Assembly (NCBI RefSeq): GCF_016863295.1 | Contig: NZ_BOOP01000001.1 | Location: forward strand, 62,001 to 126,000 | Direction: 5' to 3' | Length of the DNA stretch: 64,000 nucleotides | Origin: Planotetraspora phitsanulokensis | GTDB taxonomy: Bacteria > Actinomycetota > Actinomycetes > Streptosporangiales > Streptosporangiaceae | In this document: in pieces, positions 48,953 to 56,809 of the stretch | How positions within the stretch are numbered: the stretch's first letter is position 1 | How the letters are laid out: every line of letters starts with the position of its first letter | Notes under the pieces: generated by a model | What the model was told of the DNA's origin: nothing | The model's input: the letters and a program-made list of their open reading frames with translations, nothing else | Databases searched by the model: none | Position numbers and translations under genes: made by a program

Positions 48953-49408
48953 ATGACCGACGAGGCTTCCTTCCGGGTAGGACTTCGCGTCGAGGATGTG
49001 ACCGAGGCGGCCACGTTCTATCAAGGGCTCGGGTTCGAGCAGGCCGGGTCGATATCCCATCCCGACGGCCAGACGATCATGGCGATCCTTCGACGCGGCG
49101 ACCTCCAGCTGCTCGTCGATGCCCTGGTCGGCATGCCGTTTCCCGACAGCGATCGCGAGCGCATGACCAGAACCGGCCCGCGCGGCCTTGGCGTGGTCAT
49201 CGGCGTTGAGGTGGCCGACGTCGACACGACTGCGGACTACTGCCGCTCGTCCGGATGCACGGTCACCACTGGACCGGTCGATGCACCGTGGGGCGAGCGA
49301 TACGTCGAATGCCTCGATCCGTACGGGTATGCGTGGAAGTTCTTCCAGCTGCTCCCGGACCCGCCGCCAGACAGCTTGAGCACCGCGCGCGAGAGTTGGT
49401 TCGCCTGA
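48953..49408 (+). CDS. VOC-superfamily (glyoxalase-like) protein
   Basis: This 151-residue protein has the two-module VOC fold: FRVGLRVEDVTEAATFYQGL at the start and VVIGVEVADVDTTADYCRSS in the second half, ending ERYVECLDPYGYAWKFFQL with the typical Glu ligand position. Such proteins bind a metal and act as lyases, dioxygenases or drug-binding proteins. GAGGAG lies nine bases ahead of the start. A second VOC gene follows on the other strand. Confidence 0.85.
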   Translation: MTDEASFRVGLRVEDVTEAATFYQGLGFEQAGSISHPDGQTIMAILRRGDLQLLVDALVGMPFPDSDRERMTRTGPRGLGVVIGVEVADVDTTADYCRSSGCTVTTGPVDAPWGERYVECLDPYGYAWKFFQLLPDPPPDSLSTARESWFA

Positions 49409-49458
49409 CCCACTACCTTGCTCCTTGTTACTCGGGTGCACGGTCTCTTCGGCAGCCT

Positions 49459-49899
49459 TCAGTTGAGCTGTTCGGCCAGTCCGACGATGATGCCCTCGGG
49501 GCCGCGGACGTAGCAGAGCCGATAGCTGTCCTCGTAGCGCGCCAGGTCGCCGACGAGTTCGGCGCCGTGGGTGCGCAGGCGGTCAACGACGTCTTCGATG
49601 TCGTCGACGGCGAACATGATGCGACGAATGCCCAGCGTGTTCGCCGGTGCGTCCTTCGGCTCGGCGCTGATCGCCTTCGGCGTGTGGAACATCGCCAGCT
49701 CGATTCGGCCGTGGCCGTCCGGGGTCCGCAGCATCGCGATGTCCTGTCGGACGTCGTCGATCCCGATGACACGCTCCACCCAACGTCCCTCGACTGGCGC
49801 CTTGCCCTCCAACTCCATGCCAAGTTCGACGAAGAACGAAATGACAGCGTCAAGGTCGTCGACAACGATGAGGACGTTGTCCATCCGCTGGATCGCCAT
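49459..49899 (-). CDS. VOC-superfamily protein
   Basis: This 146-residue protein also has two VOC modules: MDNVLIVVDDLDAVISFFVE and later RRIMFAVDDIEDVVDRLRTH, ending in VRGPEGIIVGLAEQL with the usual terminal Glu. It converges with the other VOC gene, but the two are only distantly alike and do not look like a recent duplication. The substrate is unknown. Confidence 0.85.
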   Translation of the reverse strand: MAIQRMDNVLIVVDDLDAVISFFVELGMELEGKAPVEGRWVERVIGIDDVRQDIAMLRTPDGHGRIELAMFHTPKAISAEPKDAPANTLGIRRIMFAVDDIEDVVDRLRTHGAELVGDLARYEDSYRLCYVRGPEGIIVGLAEQLN

Positions 49900-50055
49900 G
49901 CTGGATCTCCTTGGTGTGGGGCGGGCACCGCTGGCCGCATCTGCACCTGAGACGGAGCTGCGAGGCCGTTGTCGACATCCTCTGCAAGGTCTTCTTCGGG
50001 AACCTCTTGACGTGGCAGTGCCGTCACGCGCCAGGGCGTCCCTCCGGGTCGCCTC

Positions 50056-50250
50056 TCAATCGGGGACCACTGTGGTTGCCGGTCGGATGAGCGCCTGACC
50101 CACGATCACGCGTTCACCGTTGAACGTCAGCGAAGGCGACCCGTGCAACTCGTAGCCGAGATCCAGCATCTCGCTGACTCTTCGGCAGAAGGCAGCGTCG
50201 TCGGGGCCGGTGAGGACGCGGTATCTCGGGAGATCTTCGGCGTGGGTCAT
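50056..50250 (-). CDS. Small DUF1737-like protein
   Basis: This 64-residue protein (YRVLTGPDDAAFCRRVSEML, then DLGYELHGSPSLTFNGERVI) has the short beta-alpha-beta-beta form of DUF1737, in which a helix ending in L..GYE.HG precedes a strand and a QA motif. The function of the family is unknown. It is shorter than most annotated genes but has clear family likeness. Confidence 0.65.
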   Translation of the reverse strand: MTHAEDLPRYRVLTGPDDAAFCRRVSEMLDLGYELHGSPSLTFNGERVIVGQALIRPATTVVPD

Positions 50251-50287
50251 GCCGCGATCCTAGAGTCAGGCGCAGCGGGCAGCGTCG

Positions 50288-50395
50288 GCGCTGTCAGCGT
50301 GGGAATCGGCTAGTGGCCCCCTCTCTGAGCTGGGAAACAGGGGGCTCAGGTCAGGGAAGGTCGAGTCCCCGTGGCTCCCCGTCAGTCCCCGCTGA
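50288..50395. repeat. Repeat copy A (matches 54906-55015)
   Basis: About 108 bp beginning GCGCTGTCAGC(G/T)TGGGAA and containing ATCGGCTAGTG and TCTCTGAGCTGGGA is shared, at roughly 80 percent by eye, with 54906-55015. The first 17 bases also match the anticodon-arm part of a tRNA-Gly fragment at the other copy, so this may be an old attachment-type or tRNA-derived duplication. Confidence 0.7.
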
Positions 50396-50454
50396 TAAGC
50401 CACGTCCGGCAAGTAGGCTGCCTGCGGTAGCGCGCGACGGCGAAGGAGCCGCTG

Positions 50455-50919
50455 ATGACCACCGACCCAACGATGACCCGGATCGGCCAGGGGGTGGAGT
50501 TGCATCACCACCGAGGTCAGCGTGAAGCCGCTCGCGACTTGTTCGCGCAGATCTGGGACGACATCGGGGGCGAGCAAGGCGACCCGCTGCATGTTTGCGT
50601 CCTTGCCCACTCGATGGCCGATGTGCAGGACGACGTGCACCAGGAGCTGATGTGGGATCTGCGAGCGCTCGCCGCCGCTGATCTGGTCACCGATGAGCAG
50701 GTGGCGCACGTAGGGGTGACGTTTCCGGTGGCCGGCTTGTATCCGTCGTTGCACCTGAACGTGAGTGAGTGCTATCGCAAGCTGGGCGATCTCGGTCGCG
50801 CCCGTGAGCACCTCCAGCAGGCGCGGGCCGAGATCGGTGTGCTGGGCGACGACGAGTATGGGCGGCTCATCAAGGGGGGTCTGGAGCGGCTGGCCGAACA
50901 GTTGGGTGAGGCCATCTGA
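50455..50919 (+). CDS. Small TPR-like hypothetical protein
   Basis: This 154-residue soluble protein has a C-terminal TPR-like pair (SLHLNVSECYRKLGDLGRAR, then EHLQQARAEIGVLGD) and an N-terminal helical part (REAARDLFAQIWDDIGGEQG). Relatives are common in actinomycetes as small stand-alone proteins of unknown role. The ATG at 50455 is taken. No ribosome-binding site decides it. Confidence 0.75.
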   Translation: MTTDPTMTRIGQGVELHHHRGQREAARDLFAQIWDDIGGEQGDPLHVCVLAHSMADVQDDVHQELMWDLRALAAADLVTDEQVAHVGVTFPVAGLYPSLHLNVSECYRKLGDLGRAREHLQQARAEIGVLGDDEYGRLIKGGLERLAEQLGEAI

Positions 50920-50960
50920 CTGCGAGCCCGGCGAATTCCCGCCAACACCCCGACCCCGGC

Positions 50961-51166
50961 GACGGCGTCACCGACGCCTTCCTCCGGGTCGTCCACCGGC
51001 TCGGCGCAGCGGCCGAAGGTGATTTCGCCCAGTTCGCCCACCTCTGCGAACCCGTCCTCCGCTCCTCGTCGACTGTGCCGCCCTTGCCGAGCAGAAACGA
51101 GCCATGTACGCCGTACAGCTCGACGTAATGGGGACGCTCTGCTCGTGGGTCGAGAACGATCTATGA
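50961..51166 (+). pseudogene. Frameshifted remnant of a small helical protein
   Basis: One frame gives GDGVTDAFLRVVHRLGAAAE and continues to FAHLCEPVL. From about 51058 the coding signal moves to another frame as LLVDCAALAEQKRAMYAVQL and ends VENDL at the TGA of 51164-51166. Codon bias is good on both sides, so a single lost or gained base is the simplest reading. I do not recognise the family. Confidence 0.4.
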
Positions 51167-51271
51167 AGGATCTCCCCGGCGCACACAGCAGTCTCTTTCG
51201 AGATACGTACTCTTAAGAGATTGTTCGCCGTTTGGGCGGATTGGGCAGGTGGTGGGTAAGGGGGAACCGCC

Positions 51272-52924
51272 ATGACAGCCAGCGACAACCTGGAGGACTG
51301 GGCGGGGTATGGGTTCAGCGGGGAACTCGTCAGAGCCCTGTTCCATGGTCTGCGCGTGGGTCTGTACGTGGTCAGCCATACGGGGAAGATCCTCTTGGTC
51401 AATCCGTATGCCGAGAGGCTGCTCGATCGTCCCGCACGGCAGTTGATCGGGGCCGACCCCCACGACCTGCTGCACCGCAACGCCGACGGAAGCCCGATGC
51501 CCCGGGAGGACTGCCAGATTCTGGCCGCGTTTTCCGAGGGGGTGTACATCCGTAGCGAGGAGGCGTGGTTCACTCGCGGATCCGGAGACCTGGTCCCGGT
51601 GGGCGTGATGGCGGCCCCGCTCCCGTTGGGCGGGGGGAAGGACATGGGCTCGGTGGTCCTGTTCTACGACCTGAGCCGGCACAAGGCCGTGGAACACAAG
51701 CAGGCGGCCGCCCTGGCGGCACTGGAGAAGCTGACCGACCGGTTGTCGCTGATGGCCGAGACCAGCACCGTGCTGGCCTCCACCCTGAAGGTGGATGAGG
51801 CGCTGCGGCGGCTGTCTCGTCTGGTGGTGCCCCGGCTGGCCGACTGGGCGGTGATCGACCTGCTCGGCCCCAACGGCGACGGGGTGGACAGGGTGGCGGT
51901 CGTGGTCGAGCAGGGCCAGAGCGGTGTCGAGTGCAAACAGTGGGAGGGGCCGCTTCCGGCGTTTCCGGAGACCTCCCAGGCGCCGATGGCGCGAGTGCTG
52001 CGCGGCGGCCCCGCGGTGCTGTTCGGCCCTAAGGATCTGGCCGAGCGATTTGACCCGGAGGAGTACAACGTCCAGCGGCGGCGGCCGTACGACGAGTTGG
52101 GTGCCCATTCGGTCATCGTCGCGCCGCTGCGTACGCCGCGCCGGGTGCTGGGTGCGCTCGTCCTGGCCCGGTACGAGACCTCCCCGGTGTACGACTCGGC
52201 CGACCTATCCCTTGTCGGCGACATCGCCAGCCGGGCCGGGCTCGCCGTGGACAACGCGGACATGTTCAAGGAGCAACGTCGGTTCGCCTCCTCCACCTCT
52301 CACGAGCTCAGAACGCCGCTTGCCGGTCTCCGCGCCCGGCTCGAGGAGGCGCTGCTCTACCCCGCCGACGTCGACCCGCACGAGACCATCAGGGAGGCGC
52401 TGGCGGTCACCGATCGGCTGGAGACGATCGTCGACGACCTGTTGGTGTTGGCTCGGCTCCGTGCCGGAGGGCCGGCCGCCTACGAGCCGATCGACGTCGG
52501 CGCGCTGGTGGCGAAGGAGGTGGCGGCCATGGCGGGTGGCGTGCCGGTCCACGTCGACGCGGGCCGGGATGTGAACGTTCTCGGCAACCGGATCCAGCTG
52601 ATCCGGGTCATCGACAACCTCCTGGTCAACGCCCGGCGGCACGCGGACAAAAGGGTCGAGGTCACCGTGGGACGAGTGGAGGGCTCGGCCGTCATCACCG
52701 TGTGCGACGACGGTGCCGGAATCGCGCCGCAGGACCGAGAGCGCGTCTTCGAGCGCTTCGTCCGGTTGGACGAGGGCCGGCGCAGGGAGCCGGGAGGCAG
52801 CGGGCTCGGCCTGGCCATCTCGCGCGACATCGCCCACGCCCACCACGGGACCCTCACGATCGAAGACTCACCGCGTGGTGCCCGCTTCGTCCTCCGGCTT
52901 CCGCTGACAGACAGGCGTCCGTAG
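51272..52924 (+). CDS. Soluble PAS-GAF sensor histidine kinase
   Basis: This is a 550-residue kinase without membrane helices. Residues about 20-135 form a PAS domain (LRVGLYVVSHTGKILLVNPY), 165-335 a GAF domain (SRLVVPRLADWAVIDLLGPN), 340-405 the HisKA domain with the phospho-His in SSTSHELRTPLAG, and 430-545 the ATPase with N box NLLVNARRHAD and G boxes DDGAGI and GGSGLGLAIS. The PAS-GAF front is the one often found on SpoIIE-type phosphatases in actinomycetes, here joined to a kinase. No response regulator is adjacent. AAGGGGGAA precedes the ATG. Confidence 0.9.
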   Translation: MTASDNLEDWAGYGFSGELVRALFHGLRVGLYVVSHTGKILLVNPYAERLLDRPARQLIGADPHDLLHRNADGSPMPREDCQILAAFSEGVYIRSEEAWFTRGSGDLVPVGVMAAPLPLGGGKDMGSVVLFYDLSRHKAVEHKQAAALAALEKLTDRLSLMAETSTVLASTLKVDEALRRLSRLVVPRLADWAVIDLLGPNGDGVDRVAVVVEQGQSGVECKQWEGPLPAFPETSQAPMARVLRGGPAVLFGPKDLAERFDPEEYNVQRRRPYDELGAHSVIVAPLRTPRRVLGALVLARYETSPVYDSADLSLVGDIASRAGLAVDNADMFKEQRRFASSTSHELRTPLAGLRARLEEALLYPADVDPHETIREALAVTDRLETIVDDLLVLARLRAGGPAAYEPIDVGALVAKEVAAMAGGVPVHVDAGRDVNVLGNRIQLIRVIDNLLVNARRHADKRVEVTVGRVEGSAVITVCDDGAGIAPQDRERVFERFVRLDEGRRREPGGSGLGLAISRDIAHAHHGTLTIEDSPRGARFVLRLPLTDRRP

Positions 52925-52984
52925 CCTTCGCGGACCTCCGGCCGTCCTCGAGCGGCGGCTCAGGCGTGGGTCGCCTTTACTTAC

Positions 52985-53269
52985 GTGCAGCTCAGCCATG
53001 AGTCTCCGCCAGTCCTCGCTGAACGCCGTTCAATCCGGCATGCATCTGGCATGACGATCCACGTCAGGCTGTGCCGAGGTCTTGATCCGCGGTTGCGAGT
53101 AGCTCGCGGAGCCGTCGGATCTCGGCGATCAGGCGTGGAACTTCGTGACGGGCTTCGGCGATGAACTGGGCATTCTCGTCCCAGCGTTCGTCGGCGACAT
53201 CGACATAGCGGGGGTGCTGGATGAGGGTGGCAGCGACGATCTCGTAGTGGTCGTAGTCCGGCCAGCGCC
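52985..53269. repeat. Repeat copy C, with truncated Ea22-like gene (matches 54964-55261)
   Basis: This 285-bp stretch matches 54964-55261 closely apart from a small deletion after GTGCAGCTCAG. On the minus strand it holds the last 69 codons (53064-53270) of the protein intact at 55058-55420, with the N-terminal half missing. At 53267 it is joined to a tRNA-Arg fragment, which shows a deletion relative to the intact copy. Confidence 0.85.
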
Positions 53270-53310
53270 TCTGGCTGGAATCGAACCGGCGACCTCCTGC
53301 TCCGCAAGCA
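53267..53310 (-). pseudogene. 3' fragment of tRNA-Arg
   Basis: These 44 bases are identical to the anticodon-to-acceptor part of the tRNA-Arg at 55580-55652. The match stops inside the anticodon stem (after TCCGCAAGCA on the + strand), so no tRNA can form. Confidence 0.8.
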
Positions 53311-53480
53311 CTGGTCATGATCCTGGGACCTGGCGTTTCTCCAGGTGAGGGCGCATGTTCAGTGCACGGATGTGCATCGACGGGCGAGGCTAGGCACCCC
53401 GGAAGTCACTCAGTTTGACACTCACTCGGGGCGGGGAGAGGCCTGTGAGGTTACGGTCCTCAACTATTCAGACCCTGTCG

Positions 53481-53867
53481 CTACCGTCGTGGATTGGACT
53501 CGATGACATAGCGGAGTTCTGCGGGCCGGCCCGTCGAGCGGAGTTTCACGACCTCGTATACGAGGCCTGGCCCCGGGGGCGTTCGGGGCGAAGCGTCGCT
53601 AGGTGTTCGCGGAAGGTAGTGCGTGCTGCGGTCACCGAGTTCGTTGATCGCGTAGGTGAGAGTGCCCTCAAGGGGCCCGTCGAGAAGGAGCCCAGCACAG
53701 AAATCGATCTTGGGCATGCGAGTGAGGCGGTTCAGCTCGAAGCGGTTCTTGATCTCTTCGTCGGTGAGAGCCGGATCGATGCGTTCGACGGCTCCATCGG
53801 AAATGGTCAGCAAGCAACGGCCGTGCGCGTCTAAGACGGCGCTGACGACACCGACCCGGTAAATCAC
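53481..53867 (-). CDS. Hypothetical protein, 128 residues (GTG start)
   Basis: The frame begins with GTG and reads VIYRVGVVSAVLDAHGRCLL, followed by RFELNRLTRMPKIDFCAGLL and a Pro-rich loop before VYEVVKLRSTGRPAELRYVI. The composition fits a small beta-rich protein. I recognise no domain. Codon use is less biased than in neighbouring genes, in line with the accessory character of this region. Confidence 0.5.
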   Translation of the reverse strand: MIYRVGVVSAVLDAHGRCLLTISDGAVERIDPALTDEEIKNRFELNRLTRMPKIDFCAGLLLDGPLEGTLTYAINELGDRSTHYLPRTPSDASPRTPPGPGLVYEVVKLRSTGRPAELRYVIESNPRR

Positions 53868-54253
53868 CCTGTGATCATCGCATCCATGCGACTCCCGCCA
53901 CGAGCGTGATCAGCTCATCCGGGCGGCGGAGCCGGGAAGTTGGGAGTCACGGGTGGCTCGTTGAACGAACTCCCGTCCGACCCCTCAGATGGACTCGGCG
54001 AGGATCTCAGCCTTCAGCCGGGTGTACTCCTCCACGGCGGCTCGTCCTCGACGAGAAGGCCACGGCCAGCACGTCCTCGTCGCCGCGGGCACCAACCTTC
54101 TCCGGCTTGCCGATCACGACATTCCGGGCGTCTACCCCCGACGGCGACTCGCTCTCTTCGACCGTTCGAACGCCTCATCCACGACCTGCCACCATCGTGA
54201 AGATCACCAACAGCATCCAGGGAAGGCGTCAGAGCCAAAATCGCGTAGTCCCA
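53868..54253. other. Gene-free 386-bp gap with broken frames
   Basis: Short open frames occur on both strands, for example one coding HGQHVLVAAGTNLLRLADHD from about 54062, but none has a proper start, ribosome-binding site or known domain, and the apparent coding frame shifts. It looks like decayed coding sequence. Confidence 0.5.
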
Positions 54254-54784
54254 TCACGTGGCCGGGGGCCGCAGGCCGAGCCACTGCTCGGCGTCCCAGG
54301 CCTGGAACCGCTCGACCTCGGTGAACCCCAGCTTTGCCGCGAGGCGCATCGAGCCGACGTTGGCGCTCTGGGTGGTGAGCACCACCGGCTCGCCGGGAAG
54401 GACGCCGTCGAACCAGTCGAGTGCCGCCGCGCACGCCTCGGCGGCGTACCCTTGCCCCCAGGCCTTCGGCAGGAACAGGTAACCGAGATCGGCCTTCCCC
54501 ACGGCAGCCGGGCGACGGTGCCCGGCTGCTCTCCTGAGCAGGATCTGGCCGATCATCGCCCCGTCGAGCTCGACGACGAAACTCCCGGGCCATCGCTCGG
54601 GCACCTCAGGCGTCTCACGCTCAAGCTCGTCACGCGGGCGGGGACCGCCGAGGTAGGTGTGCACCTCTGGCGAGGCGAGCAGCTCGATGAACGTTGTACG
54701 GTCCCGCGCCTCGGGCTCACGGAGCACGAGCCGCTCGGTCCGGATCAGCTCCGGCGGCCAAGCCACATGTCCTAGATCTGACAT
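54254..54784 (-). CDS. GNAT-family acetyltransferase (RimJ/RimL type)
   Basis: This 176-residue enzyme has the RimJ-like layout: ELIRTERLVLREPEARDRTT at the start, FVVELDGAMIGQILL as the central strand, and the acetyl-CoA loop KADLGYLFLPKAWGQGYAAE near residue 100. The end NVGSMRLAAKLGFTEVERFQ is the usual signature. Acceptors in this group include ribosomal proteins and small molecules, and cannot be told apart here. Confidence 0.88.
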   Translation of the reverse strand: MSDLGHVAWPPELIRTERLVLREPEARDRTTFIELLASPEVHTYLGGPRPRDELERETPEVPERWPGSFVVELDGAMIGQILLRRAAGHRRPAAVGKADLGYLFLPKAWGQGYAAEACAAALDWFDGVLPGEPVVLTTQSANVGSMRLAAKLGFTEVERFQAWDAEQWLGLRPPAT

Positions 54785-54883
54785 GCGCGCACGCTAACAA
54801 CCCTGTAGAACGACGTTCAACTTGGGCATGAACGTATGGCTCATCGGCCGAGCTATGGGCGCGGCTGGGTGAACAATCCCGGC

Positions 54884-54925
54884 TCGGGTGACGGGAATCG
54901 AACCCGCGCTGTCAGCTTGGGAATC
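54884..54925 (-). pseudogene. 3' half of a tRNA-Gly (CCC) gene
   Basis: On the minus strand the sequence reads TTCCCAAGCTGACAGCG then GGGTTCGATTCCCGTCACCC, matching the anticodon loop, T arm and acceptor 3' strand of bacterial tRNA-Gly. The 5' half is missing. Such half tRNAs often mark the site where an integrative element entered a tRNA gene. Confidence 0.65.
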
Positions 54926-55261
54926 GGCTAGTGATCTCCCCTCTCTGAGCTGGGAGACAGGGGGTGCAGCTCAGGTGTGGTCGAGTCCCTGTGACTTCCC
55001 GCCAGTCCTCGCTGAACGCCGTTCAAATCTGGCATGCATCTGACACGACGATCCACGTCAGGCTTCGCCGAGGTCTTGATCCGCGATTGCGAGTAGCTCG
55101 CGGAGCCGTCGGATCTCGGCGATCAGGCGTGGAACTTCGTGACGGGCCTCGGCGATGAACTGGGCGTTCTCGTCCCAGCGTTCGTCGGCGACATCGACAT
55201 AGCGGGGGTGCTGGACGAGGGTGGCAGCGACGATCTCGTAGTGGTCGTAGTCCGGCCAGCG
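54906..55261. repeat. Repeat copy B, parent of copies A and C
   Basis: Its first 110 bp match copy A (50288-50395) and its last 298 bp match copy C (52985-53269). It carries the tRNA-Gly fragment at one end and the intact Ea22-like gene at the other, so it appears to be the source of both partial copies. Confidence 0.75.
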
Positions 55262-55420
55262 TTCACCGAGCCCGGTGTCGGGGGCGGTGCTGATGGCGAC
55301 CAGGCTCATGGCGAAGTCGTCGTCGAGCCGACGCACATACCAGGGGCCCGGGGTCGCAGCGTTCGCCAGCGCCTCGATCTCGGCGAGATCCTCGTCGGTC
55401 ATCGGTTCGGAGGTGTCCAT
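55058..55420 (-). CDS. Ea22-like phage-type hypothetical protein
   Basis: This 120-residue protein has the front LAEIEALANAATPGPWYVRR and an end with DENAQFIAEARHEVPRLIAE, which I recognise as a common small protein of actinophages and integrated elements (Ead/Ea22-like). It probably starts at 55420, with GAGGAG upstream. It lies directly downstream of a tRNA cluster, a usual place for mobile DNA cargo. Its truncated copy is at 53064-53270. Confidence 0.75.
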   Translation of the reverse strand: MDTSEPMTDEDLAEIEALANAATPGPWYVRRLDDDFAMSLVAISTAPDTGLGERWPDYDHYEIVAATLVQHPRYVDVADERWDENAQFIAEARHEVPRLIAEIRRLRELLAIADQDLGEA

Positions 55421-55503
55421 CAGGCGGCGAGCTCCTCGCGTTCGACCGAACCGCATGCCTTGTTCGGCCACATCAGCACGACGACGAATGGTGGAACAAA
55501 TGG

Positions 55504-55577
55504 GGTGACCGGTGGGACTCGAACCCACTTGCACCGGGATCACAACCCGGCCCCTCGTCCTCTTCGGGATCGGTCAC
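55504..55577 (-). tRNA. tRNA-His (GTG)
   Basis: The acceptor GTGACCG pairs with CGGTCAC, the anticodon stem is CCGGG/CCCGG with loop TTGTGAT, and the T arm is GTGGG-TTCGAGT-CCCAC. The base before position 1 is T, not the G-1 that is normally encoded for tRNA-His, although the discriminator is C73. The D arm is weak (CCC/GGG). It may be a divergent, element-borne tRNA. Confidence 0.8.
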
Positions 55578-55579
55578 AG

Positions 55580-55652
55580 TGCCTCTGGCTGGAATCGAAC
55601 CGGCGACCTCCTGCTCCGCAAGCAGGCGCGCTTTCCACTGCGCCACAGAGGC
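55580..55652 (-). tRNA. tRNA-Arg with unusual GCG anticodon
   Basis: The acceptor GCCTCTG/CAGAGGC, D stem GCGC/GCGC and anticodon stem CCTGC/GCAGG all pair. The loop TTGCGGA gives anticodon GCG, which reads CGC. Bacteria normally use ACG (inosine) for this box. The T stem GCCGG/CCAGC has one C-A mismatch. It ends two bases before tRNA-His begins, typical of a compact tRNA array. Confidence 0.75.
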
Positions 55653-55661
55653 GTGAACGAG

Positions 55662-55734
55662 TAGCGGGTGCGGGAATCGAACCCGCCGATAGCGGCGTAT
55701 GAAACCGCCGGGCACACCAGCGCCCCCACCCGCC
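55662..55734 (-). tRNA. tRNA with CAT anticodon (Met or Ile2)
   Basis: The acceptor GGCGGGT pairs with ACCCGCT including a G1-U72 wobble, the D stem is GGGC/GCCC, and the anticodon stem GCGGT/GCCGC has a terminal U-G. The loop TTCATAC gives anticodon CAT, and the T arm is GCGGG-TTCGATT-CCCGC. Which of the three CAU tRNAs it is cannot be decided by eye. No CCA is encoded. Confidence 0.75.
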
Positions 55735-56002
55735 GGGAGCCCACCGGGTGAACGAGGCCGCTCAGGTCCGAGCCGGCTCCGCCACGGGGGCGTCACATAT
55801 GGGTGTGGAAGGGCGTGCGCATTCGGCGAAGGACGCGGTGACCGCGACGACGGCAGTGATGGTGGCGCATGACCCGCTCCTTTCCGAAAGGTTCAATCGG
55901 TGTCCGCACTGAGCATTCCGTCCATCCGGCGCCGGGAGCAACGGGTTTTCCGGGTGGAGATCACGCGGCGGAAACCGGTTGAACGGGCTCGGCCCCCTGG
56001 GC

Positions 56003-56809
56003 ATGCTCGACGCCATGAGGGAGCCGCGACAGCTCGCACCGGAGATCATGGACTACTACCTGAAGGGCCAGGAGGACGGCCGGCTGCGGTCGGGGCACCC
56101 TCGACTGGAGTTCTGGCGGACCCAGGATGTGCTGCGCCGCCTGCTGCCGGCCGTACCGGCGCGCATCCTGGACGTCGGCGGCGCCAGCGGGGTGCACGCC
56201 GAGTGGCTGGCCGCCGCCGGTCATCGGGTGGAACTGATCGACCCGGTGCCCGCGCACGTCGAGCAGGCGTCGGCCCTGCCCGGAGTGATCGCCCGTGTGG
56301 GCGACGCGCGGCACCTGGACGCGCCGGACGCATCCGCCGACGTGGTCCTGCTTCTCGGGCCCCTCTACCACCTGACCGAGCGGGCGGACCGGGTACGGGC
56401 GCTCACGGAGGCCCGCCGCGTCACCAGACCGGGAGGGCTGGTCGTGGCGGCGACGATCGCCCGGTGGGCGGCCGTGCACGACATGATCCTCAAGGGCCGC
56501 TACGTGGAGGAGCCCGTACGGCGGGTGGCCGACGAGTCGGCTCGTACGGGAGTGCTGAGGGGAGCGGCGGACACGGGCTTCACCACCGCCTATTTCCACG
56601 ACCCCGCCGAGGTGCTCGCGGAGTTCGCCGACGCCGGTCTGCCGGGGGCGGAACGGTACGCGCTGGAAGGCGTCTTCGCCCTCTACGCGGAGGAATGGCT
56701 GGACGACCCCGAGCGCCGGGCCCTGCTCCTCGACGTCGCGCGCCGTACGGAGAACGAGCCGGCGCTGCTCGGATTCGGGCACATGCTCACCGTCGCGAGG
56801 GTCAGGTGA
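56003..56809 (+). CDS. SAM-dependent methyltransferase (class I)
   Basis: This 268-residue protein has the Rossmann-type methyltransferase core: motif I ILDVGGASGVHAEWLAAAGH near residue 50, the acidic residue in VELIDPVPAHVEQA, motif II VGDARHLDAPDASADVVLLL, and a PGGLVVAATIAR strand. The start may be at 56003 or 56015, and neither has a ribosome-binding site. The 3' end overlaps the convergent regulator by 8 bp. The substrate is unknown. Confidence 0.85.
   Translation: MLDAMREPRQLAPEIMDYYLKGQEDGRLRSGHPRLEFWRTQDVLRRLLPAVPARILDVGGASGVHAEWLAAAGHRVELIDPVPAHVEQASALPGVIARVGDARHLDAPDASADVVLLLGPLYHLTERADRVRALTEARRVTRPGGLVVAATIARWAAVHDMILKGRYVEEPVRRVADESARTGVLRGAADTGFTTAYFHDPAEVLAEFADAGLPGAERYALEGVFALYAEEWLDDPERRALLLDVARRTENEPALLGFGHMLTVARVR

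Noticed and set aside
55662-55734. Reading the CAU tRNA as a UCA (stop-reading) or UUC tRNA
   Set aside because: Those need a shifted stem with mismatches. The CAT reading gives a proper 5-bp stem, 7-base loop and full acceptor and T stems.
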